The notes under the pieces are model-generated. The model did not search any database, was not told the origin of the DNA, and saw only the letters and a list, made by a program, of their open reading frames with translations. Shown one piece after another: positions 8,688 through 17,048 of a stretch of 64,000 bases of DNA. This DNA is from G963692885 sp964658655. Its GTDB lineage: Bacteria; Acidobacteriota; Terriglobia; Terriglobales; Acidobacteriaceae. Location: NCBI GenBank assembly GCA_964658655.1, contig CAZZZL010000008.1:62001-126000 (forward strand). Direction: 5' to 3'. Position numbers and translations under genes: made by a program. Every line of letters begins with the position of its first letter. Position 1 is the stretch's first letter.

Positions 8688-9631
8688 CGTTCCTCCCGCA
8701 GGTTTCCCTTCACGGCGACGTCTGGATACCGAAGCAGCCACGATTGCGCCGCACCCAGCAAGCCAATGTCCGGTCCGAGCGAAGACAGTGTGAAGGTGGT
8801 GTGGTCAGTGGGAACCTGCGTGCAGATGCTCCGCACTGTCGCCTCGATATCATTGAAAAACAGATCACCGCTGCGCATGACTCCGCCTCCCAGGCAGATG
8901 ACCTCGGGGACAAGGATGGTGACCAGATTAGCTAGCCCCAGGCCGATGTTACGAGCCTCGCGTTTGACGGCACGAAGCGCGAATACATCGCCTTGTCGGG
9001 CAAGCTCGCATATGTCGGCGGCCGTCAGAGAACCTCTGTCTTGATCGATTTCAGAGTAAGCCGCAGTCATCGCCGGACCGCTCGCGAGGCTTTCCCAGCA
9101 ACCGTGCAAGGTGCAGTAGCAGAGGGGTCCACTGGGATCGATCAGCTGGTGGCCAAGTTCGGGATGGGCGCCGCGCACGCCGCGATACAGCTTGCCGTGT
9201 TGGACAATTCCGCTGCCGATCCCGGTACTGATCGTGACATAGATCAGAATCCCTGACGTCTGCGTCGCGCCCCAGGCATACTCCGCAAGTGCTGCTGCGT
9301 CCGCGTCGTTCTCGACCGCGACGGGCAGACCGAAGTGCTCGCCGACGGCATCAGCGAGATGACCCCCTTCCCAGGAGGGCAGCGTGCCGACGTCACCAAT
9401 GACCCCGGTTAGGGGATCGAGCGGGCCCGGGCATCCAATGCCGATGCCATCAATACCTCCGCGTTGAGCAATTGCTTTCTGCAGCATCTGCCGGATGCGG
9501 TCGACGGCGTCACGAAACCCGCGCCTCGGCTCGGTGGGGCATTCGCTGCGGTGAAGGATCGTCCCATCATCGCCGACAATGCCAACGGCGATCTTGGTAC
9601 CGCCAATATCTACCGCCCCAATGCGTCTCAT
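8684..9631 (-). CDS. ROK-family sugar kinase (glucokinase / GlcNAc kinase-like)
   Basis: A 315-residue protein, normal for ROK kinases. The N-terminal ATP-binding motif DIGGTKIAVG is at residues 8-17. The catalytic Asp is in VENDADAAA (Asp109). The ROK zinc site is present: His156 in the GAHPELGH stretch and CYCTLHGCWE (Cys171, Cys173, Cys178). These enzymes phosphorylate the 6-OH of glucose, GlcNAc, ManNAc or similar sugars in the cytoplasm. The gene starts two bases after the NagA stop and overlaps the EamA start, so it belongs to the NagB-NagA operon; GlcNAc to GlcNAc-6-P is the most likely reaction. ManNAc kinase is an alternative because an aldolase of the NanA superfamily is encoded in the opposite arm. 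Confidence 0.85.
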   Translation of the reverse strand: MRRIGAVDIGGTKIAVGIVGDDGTILHRSECPTEPRRGFRDAVDRIRQMLQKAIAQRGGIDGIGIGCPGPLDPLTGVIGDVGTLPSWEGGHLADAVGEHFGLPVAVENDADAAALAEYAWGATQTSGILIYVTISTGIGSGIVQHGKLYRGVRGAHPELGHQLIDPSGPLCYCTLHGCWESLASGPAMTAAYSEIDQDRGSLTAADICELARQGDVFALRAVKREARNIGLGLANLVTILVPEVICLGGGVMRSGDLFFNDIEATVRSICTQVPTDHTTFTLSSLGPDIGLLGAAQSWLLRYPDVAVKGNLREER

Positions 9632-9633
9632 CT

Positions 9634-10803
9634 TTACTGTCTCCCCCGGGCAGTATCGGCATCAGTGCGGACATGTACTTGTTTGCCGGCCAGCCAGACA
9701 TCCTCGATGACAATCGAGTCCTGCCAGCGGAACCTGAGAATGTCAGCGCGCGATCCGGGTGTGAGTTGACCGCGGCCTCCAGCCAGTCTTCCAGGATTGA
9801 TTGTGGCCAGCGCCAAAGCCTCGTGGAGGAGCACGTCGGAGGTTAGGACGAGAGTGCCAATACATTGCGCGAGTGAAGCCGTAGCTCCAGCAAGAAGTTC
9901 GGATCCGAGGACGCAGAGTCGGCCATCCCTGCGGAGTTCAACGCGTCCTCCAACCGGGGTGTCGTAGATGCCAGGGGGCATGCCGGCGAGCGCGACCGAA
10001 TCAGACACGAGCATGCTGCGCTGCAAACCTTTCGCGCGCAGCATTACTTTGAGAACGTCGGGCGGCAGATGATGGCCATCGGCGATAAATGTCGCGGACA
10101 CACGGTCGTCGGCCAGCAAAGACCAGATGGGATTGCGGTGCCGTGGGACCTGCGGTGCAATTCCATTTCCAAGATGAGTTGCAAGTCGTGCGCCTGCATC
10201 GATTGCGCGCAGAATCTCCTGCGATGAAGCATGCGTATGGCCGATGGCAACATGAACACCCTGCGCGGTAAGTGCCGCGATATACGCACAGGACTCCTCG
10301 AAGTGCGGGGACAGCGTGACCATGCCGACGATGCCCCCGGAAGACTGCTGCCAGCGCGCAAACTCTGCGATTGAGGGCGGTCGCACGGCGTGGGCAGGAT
10401 GGGCCCCGCGATAGCCATCGAGTGAAGAGATGTGCGGACCTTCCACGTGAACAAACGGAATGCACGCGGCCGCAATTGGATGGCTGCGGCGCGCCTTGGC
10501 AATGATGCTCAGCGCTCGGCAGATCCTGTCTTCGGGCGCAGTAATGATCGTGGGTGCGAAGCAGGTGACGCCGCGGGACAACATCGCATCGACCAGGTCA
10601 GTGATTGTGCCGACCACGAGTTGCGGAGCGTTCACATCGAATCCCGCGCAGCCATTTACCTGAAGATCCACCAGACCCGGGGAAAGATAGAGGTCGCTGC
10701 TTCCGGGACTCTCTTCGACGCGTACGATCACACCCCCGTCGGCCATGACGGTCAGGTTGCATCCGCTCTGCGGATCACGCCCGGCTATGGTCGTCATGCG
10801 CAT
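9634..10803 (-). CDS. nagA: N-acetylglucosamine-6-phosphate deacetylase
   Basis: A 389-residue amidohydrolase-fold protein. Hallmarks in order: LSPGLVDLQVNGCAGFDVN, HVEGPHIS (metal-site Glu), GHTHASS and THLGNG (metal His residues), and LVSDSVALAG (catalytic Asp). It hydrolyses GlcNAc-6-phosphate to GlcN-6-phosphate and acetate in the cytoplasm. The ATG at 10803 is kept although it overlaps the upstream nagB by 29 bases; a second in-frame ATG two codons later is equally possible. It sits between nagB and the ROK kinase, exactly the enzymes before and after it in the pathway. Family assignment is secure. Confidence 0.93.
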   Translation of the reverse strand: MRMTTIAGRDPQSGCNLTVMADGGVIVRVEESPGSSDLYLSPGLVDLQVNGCAGFDVNAPQLVVGTITDLVDAMLSRGVTCFAPTIITAPEDRICRALSIIAKARRSHPIAAACIPFVHVEGPHISSLDGYRGAHPAHAVRPPSIAEFARWQQSSGGIVGMVTLSPHFEESCAYIAALTAQGVHVAIGHTHASSQEILRAIDAGARLATHLGNGIAPQVPRHRNPIWSLLADDRVSATFIADGHHLPPDVLKVMLRAKGLQRSMLVSDSVALAGMPPGIYDTPVGGRVELRRDGRLCVLGSELLAGATASLAQCIGTLVLTSDVLLHEALALATINPGRLAGGRGQLTPGSRADILRFRWQDSIVIEDVWLAGKQVHVRTDADTARGRQ

Positions 10804-11536
10804 CCGTCTTGATCATCGAGCTCGACTCGTGGTCGAGGTAAAGGGTGCACCGGGGATGCGTGCGGAGCGCGGTCGCCGGGCACTCTCCACTGATGGGCGA
10901 CTCGAGCGCAGCCTGCACCGCGGCACTCTTATGCACGCCGGGTACGCAGCAGAAGAGTTCGCGGCCCGCAAGCAGTGCGGGCACTGTAAGAGTGATCGCG
11001 CGATGCGGCACGACGTCGAGAGTGGAAAAACAGCCATCGAGAACCTGCTGCTCGCGACACATCGTATCCAGCGTGACGACCTTGACGGTAAGCGGGTCGT
11101 CGAGGTCTGCAGGCGGATCATTGAAGGCAAGATGGCCATTGGTTCCAATGCCAAGCAGAACGATATCTACAGGACCTTCGGCGAGCAGCGCGGCATAGCG
11201 TTTGCACGCAACTTCAGGGTCGGACCCCGGATTTATTGGCTCGAAGCGGGCAAGTGGAAGATGCTCGACGAACTCCCGCTTGAGCCAGTTGGCAAACCCC
11301 TGGGGCGCATCGGCCGGCAGCCCGATGTACTCGTCCATGTGGAATGCCGTGATGTGGCTCCAGTCGATGTCCGGCTCGCGTCGAAGGGCCGCGAGCATTT
11401 CGCCCTGGCTGGGCCCCGCTGCCAAGATCATCCGAACCTGCGCCTTGGCAATCAAACTCGCGCGCAGTGACTTGCCAATCTCACGCGCGGCGAACTGGCC
11501 GAGCTCTGCGCGGGATCGCGCCACATGAACCTTCAT
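10775..11536 (-). CDS. nagB: Glucosamine-6-phosphate deaminase
   Basis: A 253-residue cytoplasmic enzyme converting GlcN-6-P to fructose-6-P and ammonia. Motifs: phosphate-binding AAGPSQGEML, AFHMDEYIGL, and LLGIGTNGHLAFNDPP, the NagB/GlmB signature (Asp in DEY and His in GHLAF act in ring opening and proton transfer). I start at ATG 11536, with GGAGG five bases upstream; an in-frame start at 11581 would add a Cys-containing tail with no ribosome site. It overlaps nagA by 29 bases. It lies 97 bases after the MFS permease gene, making a permease-nagB-nagA-kinase order that spells out GlcNAc catabolism. Confidence 0.92.
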   Translation of the reverse strand: MKVHVARSRAELGQFAAREIGKSLRASLIAKAQVRMILAAGPSQGEMLAALRREPDIDWSHITAFHMDEYIGLPADAPQGFANWLKREFVEHLPLARFEPINPGSDPEVACKRYAALLAEGPVDIVLLGIGTNGHLAFNDPPADLDDPLTVKVVTLDTMCREQQVLDGCFSTLDVVPHRAITLTVPALLAGRELFCCVPGVHKSAAVQAALESPISGECPATALRTHPRCTLYLDHESSSMIKTDAHDDHSRA

Positions 11537-11633
11537 GCCGGCCTCCATGCGGCAAGTGCTTTGAACAGCAACTGCATACATTCGCGACGTTCGTATGCGG
11601 CACGACGCGCCTTACCGATAAGGTTTAGTAATG

Positions 11634-12959
11634 TCATCCGGCTTGTTGCCCCATTGCAAGGGCAGCCGGTGCAGCACCGCTGTCGCGCATGATGTAGCGA
11701 TAGAGAAAGAAGACGACCAACGCAATGGAACTCAGACCGAAACCAAACCAGAATCCGACGATGTAGCTTCCGGTCCATTTGATCAGGAAGCCAGAGACAG
11801 CAATGACGGTGCCAGTGCTGAAATTGCGCACGAGGGCGACGGTCGAGGTGTAGGAACCGGTATCTGCTTTATCCATGGTCCGCCAGAGAATGGTGTCCCC
11901 CGCAACCTGGAGCGGCAGGAAGAGAAAGTATAACGACATGAGAAGAACGAGGCCGTGCGAGTTCGTGACGTGCACCGAGATGAGAACCAGTGTCAGCATG
12001 ATCACCCACTGGATGGAGAGCGCGAGGTAGCTTCCGAAGCGATCGATGAGCCAGCCCGCCGGGTAGGAGAAGGCGACCTGCAGCAACAGGCCCCACGAAA
12101 TGGCAACGCCGGTATCGCCAATGGTGAGACCGAGCTTGCTCTTCGCATAAAACCATACCCACGTCTTGAAGATCATGGGAAATGAATTGAGCAGCGCGAC
12201 GGCAACGATCAGCACGAGGATGCGCTTATCGCGGCACGCGATCCTGATAGGTGCCAATAGATTGAAACTGCCTTTAGCGGGGTGATAGACCGGCGGCTCC
12301 TTGATGCGCCAGAGAGCGATCAGCGTCATGCTCGTCATGACGGCGGCGCCGATGAAGAACACTGCTCTCGGATGGGCATCAGCCATCTTTGCTCCCAGGC
12401 GGGTTGAGAGGAATCCGGCTGTGCTCACGGTGATAGCAACCAGGCCGGAGACGCGCGCCAGCACCTCCCTGGATACACAGTCGATCGCGAGTAGTGGGTA
12501 GGTCGATGCCTTCATGTCGTTAAAGAAAAAGTATGTGAGCATCAGCGTGATGAGCACCCACTTTTGTGTCGACAACGGAAAGAGCACGAGCGCAACAGCG
12601 ATGAACGGTAGCGACAGAAGCGTATAGAGTGTGCGGCGCCCTAAGCGGCTGGTGGCGTGGTCGCTCTTCCAGGAAAAGTACATGACGAGAAAACTGACCG
12701 CCCACAAATTTGCCGAAGTGAGCAGGCCGACACTCGATTCGCTGACGCCGACCGCTTTCAATCGCAGGTTCATGAGCGGTTCGACGATGGTCATCGAGAG
12801 CGACATGCCAAATTGCCCGAAGGTGATCCAGGAGACGTTGCTCCACATCCGCTTGCGGTCTGCGTAGAAAGTGGCGAGAGCATCGTTCGTCGCGGAAGGC
12901 GGAGTTACGCCCTCTATGGCGGGTATTACGATCTCCGCTCTCTCTTCGTCCTGCATCAT
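11634..12959 (-). CDS. MFS permease of the amino-sugar operon
   Basis: A 441-residue protein with about twelve hydrophobic segments and the MFS loop-2/3 pattern (SWKSDHATSRLGRRTLY, conserved D and R residues). Start ATG 12959 is preceded by GGAGG at five bases. The first about 40 residues are hydrophilic, then helices run to near the C-terminus. It is upstream of nagB and downstream of a Gfo/Idh oxidoreductase. By context it would import GlcNAc or a short GlcNAc-containing oligosaccharide across the inner membrane. MFS identity is firm; the substrate is inference. Confidence 0.87.
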   Translation of the reverse strand: MMQDEERAEIVIPAIEGVTPPSATNDALATFYADRKRMWSNVSWITFGQFGMSLSMTIVEPLMNLRLKAVGVSESSVGLLTSANLWAVSFLVMYFSWKSDHATSRLGRRTLYTLLSLPFIAVALVLFPLSTQKWVLITLMLTYFFFNDMKASTYPLLAIDCVSREVLARVSGLVAITVSTAGFLSTRLGAKMADAHPRAVFFIGAAVMTSMTLIALWRIKEPPVYHPAKGSFNLLAPIRIACRDKRILVLIVAVALLNSFPMIFKTWVWFYAKSKLGLTIGDTGVAISWGLLLQVAFSYPAGWLIDRFGSYLALSIQWVIMLTLVLISVHVTNSHGLVLLMSLYFLFLPLQVAGDTILWRTMDKADTGSYTSTVALVRNFSTGTVIAVSGFLIKWTGSYIVGFWFGFGLSSIALVVFFLYRYIMRDSGAAPAALAMGQQAG

Positions 12960-13007
12960 TCCTGCCTCCGACCTGGACTGCCCTGCATGTCGCTTGGGTT
13001 CAATGTC

Positions 13008-14102
13008 CTACTGCAGTTCATCCAGTCGCACGGGACGCTTTTCAACAGCCGATCGCTCTGCAGCAAAACAAAGCTGTGTTGTTTTCAAAGCGTCGCGCGG
13101 ATCAATGCCGGGACGCTCACCCTCCGCAACGCGACGCACAATGTCGAGAGCCTGGTCATGTGTGTTGTGAAAGTAAGCAAAGTCATTCTGCGGATCCCAG
13201 GTCTCGTTCTGAATCCATTTGCTGGTCTGGCCGTAGTCGTCTTCGCCGAATTCCCAGCGCTTGATGGTTCGCTGAAAGACGTCTGTTTCGGCAGCACCCT
13301 TCTCCCCGTAGATCATGTAGCGCAGCACGTGGCCGTCGCCGACCTGTTGCGAGACTGCGTTCTGCAGCGGGTCTCCCTTGAAGCTGGCAGCCGCCCCCAT
13401 CATGAAAGTCAACTGACTGACGGCGCCATTCTTGAAGCGATAAGTGCAGTGATAGTTGTCGTGGACCTCGTAGTATGGGATCACATTGGGCGCGCACGTC
13501 GCATATACTTCCTCCACATCGTCGCCGATCCACCAGCGCACCAGATCGACATAGTGACTGAGCTTTTCTCCAAACATGCCACCGCTGGTTTTCGAAGCCA
13601 CTCTCCAGACATCATGACGTCCCCACGCACTTGAGCAGTAGGTGCATTGTGTGTTGAGTACCCGGCCAAGAAGACCGCGGGCGATCCAGTCCTTTACCGT
13701 GGTGTAAAGATGGGAGTAGCGCAGTTCGAAGCCGATCTGGAGAAATCCGTTCGTACGCTCAGCAGCTTCCACCATGGCCTGCGCGTCCTGGATAGTGGTT
13801 GCCATGGGCTTCTCGCACATCACGGCCTTCCCTGCCTCGAGTGCCGCGACTGTCAATTCCCTGTGCGCATTGTTGGACGCGGTAACAAAGACCAGCTTGA
13901 TCGCCGGATCCCGCAGTACGTCGTCGAGGGTCGCCGCGGTCTTCACGCTGAACTCTTGCTGCAGCTTCTGCATTCTCTCAGCATTACGATCGAAGATGGT
14001 GATGCCGCGAACCATGGGGCTCTGCTTGAGAGAGTGCAGGACATTTCTGCCCATATTCCCACTGCCTAGTATGGCCACCTCGATCGCTTTTTCATGGCTC
14101 AT
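13008..14102 (-). CDS. Gfo/Idh/MocA family oxidoreductase
   Basis: A 364-residue cytoplasmic NAD(P)-dependent sugar dehydrogenase or related enzyme. The Rossmann motif AILGSGNMGRNVL is at residues 10-22 and the family motif CEKPMATT (EKP, with the catalytic Lys) follows. The second, beta-sheet domain starts near SSAWGRHDVW. I use ATG 14102, with AAGAGG seven bases upstream; longer in-frame extension into the heparinase-like gene lacks a ribosome site. The stop is 48 bases before the MFS start and the gene begins 16 bases after the heparinase-like stop, so it is within the same operon. Candidate roles are oxidation of an amino sugar, inositol or uronate derivative, or a GH109-like hydrolase; the sequence does not decide. 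Confidence 0.85.
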   Translation of the reverse strand: MSHEKAIEVAILGSGNMGRNVLHSLKQSPMVRGITIFDRNAERMQKLQQEFSVKTAATLDDVLRDPAIKLVFVTASNNAHRELTVAALEAGKAVMCEKPMATTIQDAQAMVEAAERTNGFLQIGFELRYSHLYTTVKDWIARGLLGRVLNTQCTYCSSAWGRHDVWRVASKTSGGMFGEKLSHYVDLVRWWIGDDVEEVYATCAPNVIPYYEVHDNYHCTYRFKNGAVSQLTFMMGAAASFKGDPLQNAVSQQVGDGHVLRYMIYGEKGAAETDVFQRTIKRWEFGEDDYGQTSKWIQNETWDPQNDFAYFHNTHDQALDIVRRVAEGERPGIDPRDALKTTQLCFAAERSAVEKRPVRLDELQ

Positions 14103-14118
14103 GGTTTTACCTCTTTCA

Positions 14119-16179
14119 TCATGATGTCTCCCCCGATCTCGTGAACATGGTGCTATGCGTCTGCAACGTCTTCCAGCTTTCTTCACCGATGTGAGTCGTC
14201 GTCTCGAGCTGAAAGCCAAATGAACGTTCGCGCTTTGGCAGTCCCTTCGAGTAGATGGTGCCCGATCCTCGATCTGCGCTATACGTCGCATCCACTGGCA
14301 CACTAAAGGCCAAGTCGTCTTTGCCGTGACGCAGTCTCCGCAGACCCATCGCCATGATCTGTCGCGACCGTTCATCCCACAGCAGACACTCGCCGTCGCA
14401 CTCAATGCCGAGCGCAGCCATACCCGAATCGCCGAAGCGGATGCGGCCGCCCTGCGGGAGCTGGACGTCACCTTCGACGTCCCCGATCTTTCCGGAATGC
14501 GGACCGAGCGCCAACAAAAACCGACCCGCCGGTACGGGCTCAGCAACTTCCAGGCGCCAGCGGCGATAGCGCGGAAAGCGTCCCTCGCTGATGTCTTCCT
14601 GGCCGGTGTTGTTCAACCCGTAGATGTAGCCTGGGACCCAGTGGGGCTCCTCCACAACAACACGCGCAGAGTCAGGGCGAGCGAGTATCTGCACAAAGAT
14701 CTCTCCTCGCTCGGCATCGTCGAGCCCCTTGCCACCACCCTTGATTCCTGCAATCAGGTTGGCCTGGCCGCCGGTGAGTCGGTACTGCTGGCCGCCAAGA
14801 TCAGTCACCGATCCAGAGCAATGGAGATGCGTGGCAAACCGTATTGGGCGCTCGCCTTTAAAGGCATCGGAGATAACCATTGTCCCTGTCTGTCGATCCA
14901 GCACGAACACCCTGTCGGCATGCTGGACCTGCAGCTTTGGGTCGAGCGCGTGCGTAATGACGATGTGGAGGTAAATGAAGCGGTCGCTGATGAGACAACG
15001 CCGAATGACGCCGCCGCATTCCGGCTTCACCTCGCCATTCAGATACTGCCCGTTCGTGAGCGCGCCACCGTCTTCGAAGCACATCGTGTTGGTCAGCGCG
15101 CTGTTGAGACCATAGAGCCCCATATTGATGTTGCAGATCACAGGTGCTCCGTCGACGCTGATCTCCAGCGCTCCCATCGACGGCGCAAACTCGCGGTTCT
15201 GTGGCATCAGGTGGAAGACTGCCCTGCGCCCCGCCTTGGGGCCACCACTCACCGACACCGCCAGCGTGTGCTCTCCGCGCACCGAGGCAATCAGGTCGCC
15301 AACATCTTTTGCAAACAGCGGCCGGTCGGGAAAGAAGGCGATGGGCCCCGTGGACGCGGGCGCATACAGCAGGTCGAATATGCCCGGCACCACGTTGCCA
15401 GTGGCGCGTTCTTCCCTCTCGACAAACGCGCGATAGATCGAATCGATTCCTGGCGCAGGGTGGAAACGGCAGAGGAACGCAGTAAGAAACCGATGCTCGC
15501 GGGTCTTCAGTCCGCGCTGCAGCTCCTGGCTGTTCGGCACCTCGAAGCTGGCCAGAAGCGCCTCGCCAAGGTGATCGAGAAATAGACTCTTGTCGAGCTC
15601 TTCCCGCTTCCCCGCGAAGGTATGCGCTGCGGCCAGGTAGAGCACAAGGTGAAACGGAAAGTATGTTGCCCACGCCGCCTTGCCGCTGTCCGGAAAGAGC
15701 TTGAGGCTTTCGCAGAAAAGACCGTGGAAAAGCGGTATCGCTCGACGGGCGATCGCAAGCTCATCGAAGAACGCCATGCAGGCGATGGCCGTGCCGTTCC
15801 ATGCGCCGAGCGAGTGCGGATCGATGGCAGGACAACCCATGTAGCCACGCTGCAACAGGGTGAAGTCGTACATCTTCCCGATATACTCTTCTGCCTTTGC
15901 AAGAATTACGTTGCGGTCAGACTCATTCAGTAAGGGTTGCAGATAATCCCAGCCCAACGCTGTGAGATAGAGCCGCAGGCTGATGCCGCGATCGTTGTCC
16001 CCGCCCATCAGTAATGGATCGGGCCTGCCGCTCCAGGTTGGAGCATACGCAAGATTGAGGATTTGTTTCTTCGCTCGATCCCCCACTGACACGTCACCCG
16101 TGATTGCGTAGAAGACACATGCGAGTTCAAGCGTCCCCTGGCTGTTGTCCGTAAGGAAGACAAGCTCTTCTGTCGACAA
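14119..16179 (-). CDS. Heparinase II/III-like protein, main (C-terminal) part after frameshift
   Basis: This frame encodes most of a heparinase II/III-family protein (686 residues from its first internal start): an alpha-helical toroid (LACVFYAITGDVSVGDRAK, GCPAIDPHSLGAWNG) followed by beta-sandwich domains. The true N-terminus is in another frame at 16811-16232. Reading the sequence upstream of 16179 in this frame continues the homologous helix (LRERGQGTAQFEALQKQLS), so the internal start is artificial. A single missing base in a run of four A (complement of 16232-16235) would restore one gene of about 898 codons. No signal peptide is seen, so it would act on imported oligosaccharides. Polysaccharide lyase activity is family inference; the catalytic Tyr/His were not confirmed. 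Confidence 0.75.
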   Translation of the reverse strand: MSTEELVFLTDNSQGTLELACVFYAITGDVSVGDRAKKQILNLAYAPTWSGRPDPLLMGGDNDRGISLRLYLTALGWDYLQPLLNESDRNVILAKAEEYIGKMYDFTLLQRGYMGCPAIDPHSLGAWNGTAIACMAFFDELAIARRAIPLFHGLFCESLKLFPDSGKAAWATYFPFHLVLYLAAAHTFAGKREELDKSLFLDHLGEALLASFEVPNSQELQRGLKTREHRFLTAFLCRFHPAPGIDSIYRAFVEREERATGNVVPGIFDLLYAPASTGPIAFFPDRPLFAKDVGDLIASVRGEHTLAVSVSGGPKAGRRAVFHLMPQNREFAPSMGALEISVDGAPVICNINMGLYGLNSALTNTMCFEDGGALTNGQYLNGEVKPECGGVIRRCLISDRFIYLHIVITHALDPKLQVQHADRVFVLDRQTGTMVISDAFKGERPIRFATHLHCSGSVTDLGGQQYRLTGGQANLIAGIKGGGKGLDDAERGEIFVQILARPDSARVVVEEPHWVPGYIYGLNNTGQEDISEGRFPRYRRWRLEVAEPVPAGRFLLALGPHSGKIGDVEGDVQLPQGGRIRFGDSGMAALGIECDGECLLWDERSRQIMAMGLRRLRHGKDDLAFSVPVDATYSADRGSGTIYSKGLPKRERSFGFQLETTTHIGEESWKTLQTHSTMFTRSGETS

Positions 16180-16811
16180 TTGCTTCTGCAGCGCCTCGAA
16201 CTGGGCAGTTCCCTGCCCGCGCTCGCGCAGCTTTTAGCCTCCTCCGCATTCAAAAAGATGCGCGGATGGCTGCTCGTCGCGGGTTCAAGCGGAACAGGTC
16301 GCCGATCATCTTCGCGCAGTTCGAAGTGTGCAAGTTTTCCCAGCTTCAGGCGCGGCCGGTCGCGTTCAATCAGTTCCAGTACAAGTTCGTTTTCGCCTTG
16401 CTGTGCTTCGAAGCCGAAGTCTGCGTTGAGGCGCTCATCTGCAATCTCGTCCGGTCCTGGCATGGAGAACCACAGCCCACCCTTGAGCTGGCCGTTGACG
16501 TAGGTGCGGAGCATAGGCATCGCCATGACATTGTGGATGTGATCCAGATCCCATGGTCCGACTGGGACGCGTCTGCCATCAGGGACCTGGACCATATCGA
16601 TCATTGCGGTTGCCATGCTGAAGGAGCCAGGCGCCATCGCAAGGCGGCCGCGATAGAGACCTGACGGCAGCGAGAGCCGCATGCTTATGCCGTGTTGACT
16701 CGCCTCGATGTCAGTGACGCGTCCGGTGATATCGATCAGTTCGACAGTATCTGCGTGGCTGAACTGTGAACTGATCGGCTTGATATGAGCGATGAGATCG
16801 CTGTTTTTCAT
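16008..16811 (-). CDS. Heparinase II/III-like protein, N-terminal part before frameshift
   Basis: ATG 16811 is preceded by GGAAG. Residues 1 to about 193 form a beta-rich N-terminal domain ending in SHPRIFLNAEEAK, the usual entry into the heparinase II/III toroid (H-P-R-I/L-F-L). After this Lys the frame turns into Arg/Ser-rich nonsense (SCASAGRELPSSRRC) while the neighbouring frame takes up the family sequence. The break lies at the four-A run complementary to 16232-16235. Everything from about 16232 down to 16008 in this frame is therefore out-of-frame translation. It is either a genuine inactivating one-base deletion, a sequencing error in draft data, or, less likely, a -1 recoding site. 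Confidence 0.65.
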   Translation of the reverse strand: MKNSDLIAHIKPISSQFSHADTVELIDITGRVTDIEASQHGISMRLSLPSGLYRGRLAMAPGSFSMATAMIDMVQVPDGRRVPVGPWDLDHIHNVMAMPMLRTYVNGQLKGGLWFSMPGPDEIADERLNADFGFEAQQGENELVLELIERDRPRLKLGKLAHFELREDDRRPVPLEPATSSHPRIFLNAEEAKSCASAGRELPSSRRCRSNCRQKSLSSLRTTARGRLNSHVSSTQSRVTCQWGIERRNKSSILRMLQPGAAGPIHY

Positions 16812-16959
16812 CGGCTGCTTCCGGGGCTGCTGGGAAGGCCACTAAGCACAATGACCATCAGGAGAAGAAGTGTATCAACACCAACGGCCCAGGTGATAAA
16901 GAGGAATCAAAAGCAGTCGGGAGTTGGGACGATCAAGCGACTGTATTCCTGAGCAAGAG

Positions 16960-17012
16960 AACACGGCGCTGGCTATCAGCATGTATTGTGTGCCAGACGC
17001 TGGCGCCGTGTT
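16960..17012. terminator. Long stem-loop 3' of the TonB receptor gene
   Basis: AACACGGCGC (16960-16969) and GCGCCGTGTT (17003-17012) are perfect inverted repeats; the stem extends by two G-T wobbles and two GC pairs to about 14 bp. The loop is about 25 bases. It lies 37 bases after the TonB receptor stop and upstream of the heparinase-like gene on the same strand, a position suited to separating high receptor expression from the catabolic operon. There is no strong T tract, so a processing or attenuation role is also possible. Confidence 0.45.
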
Positions 17013-17048
17013 TCGAAAATGAAAGTTCCAGATCATTGACGACTGCTG

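Noticed and set aside
14326..15585. 419-codon plus-strand open frame inside the heparinase-like gene
   Set aside because: Antisense shadow; His/Arg/Ala-rich composition, no recognisable domain, no promoter or ribosome site.
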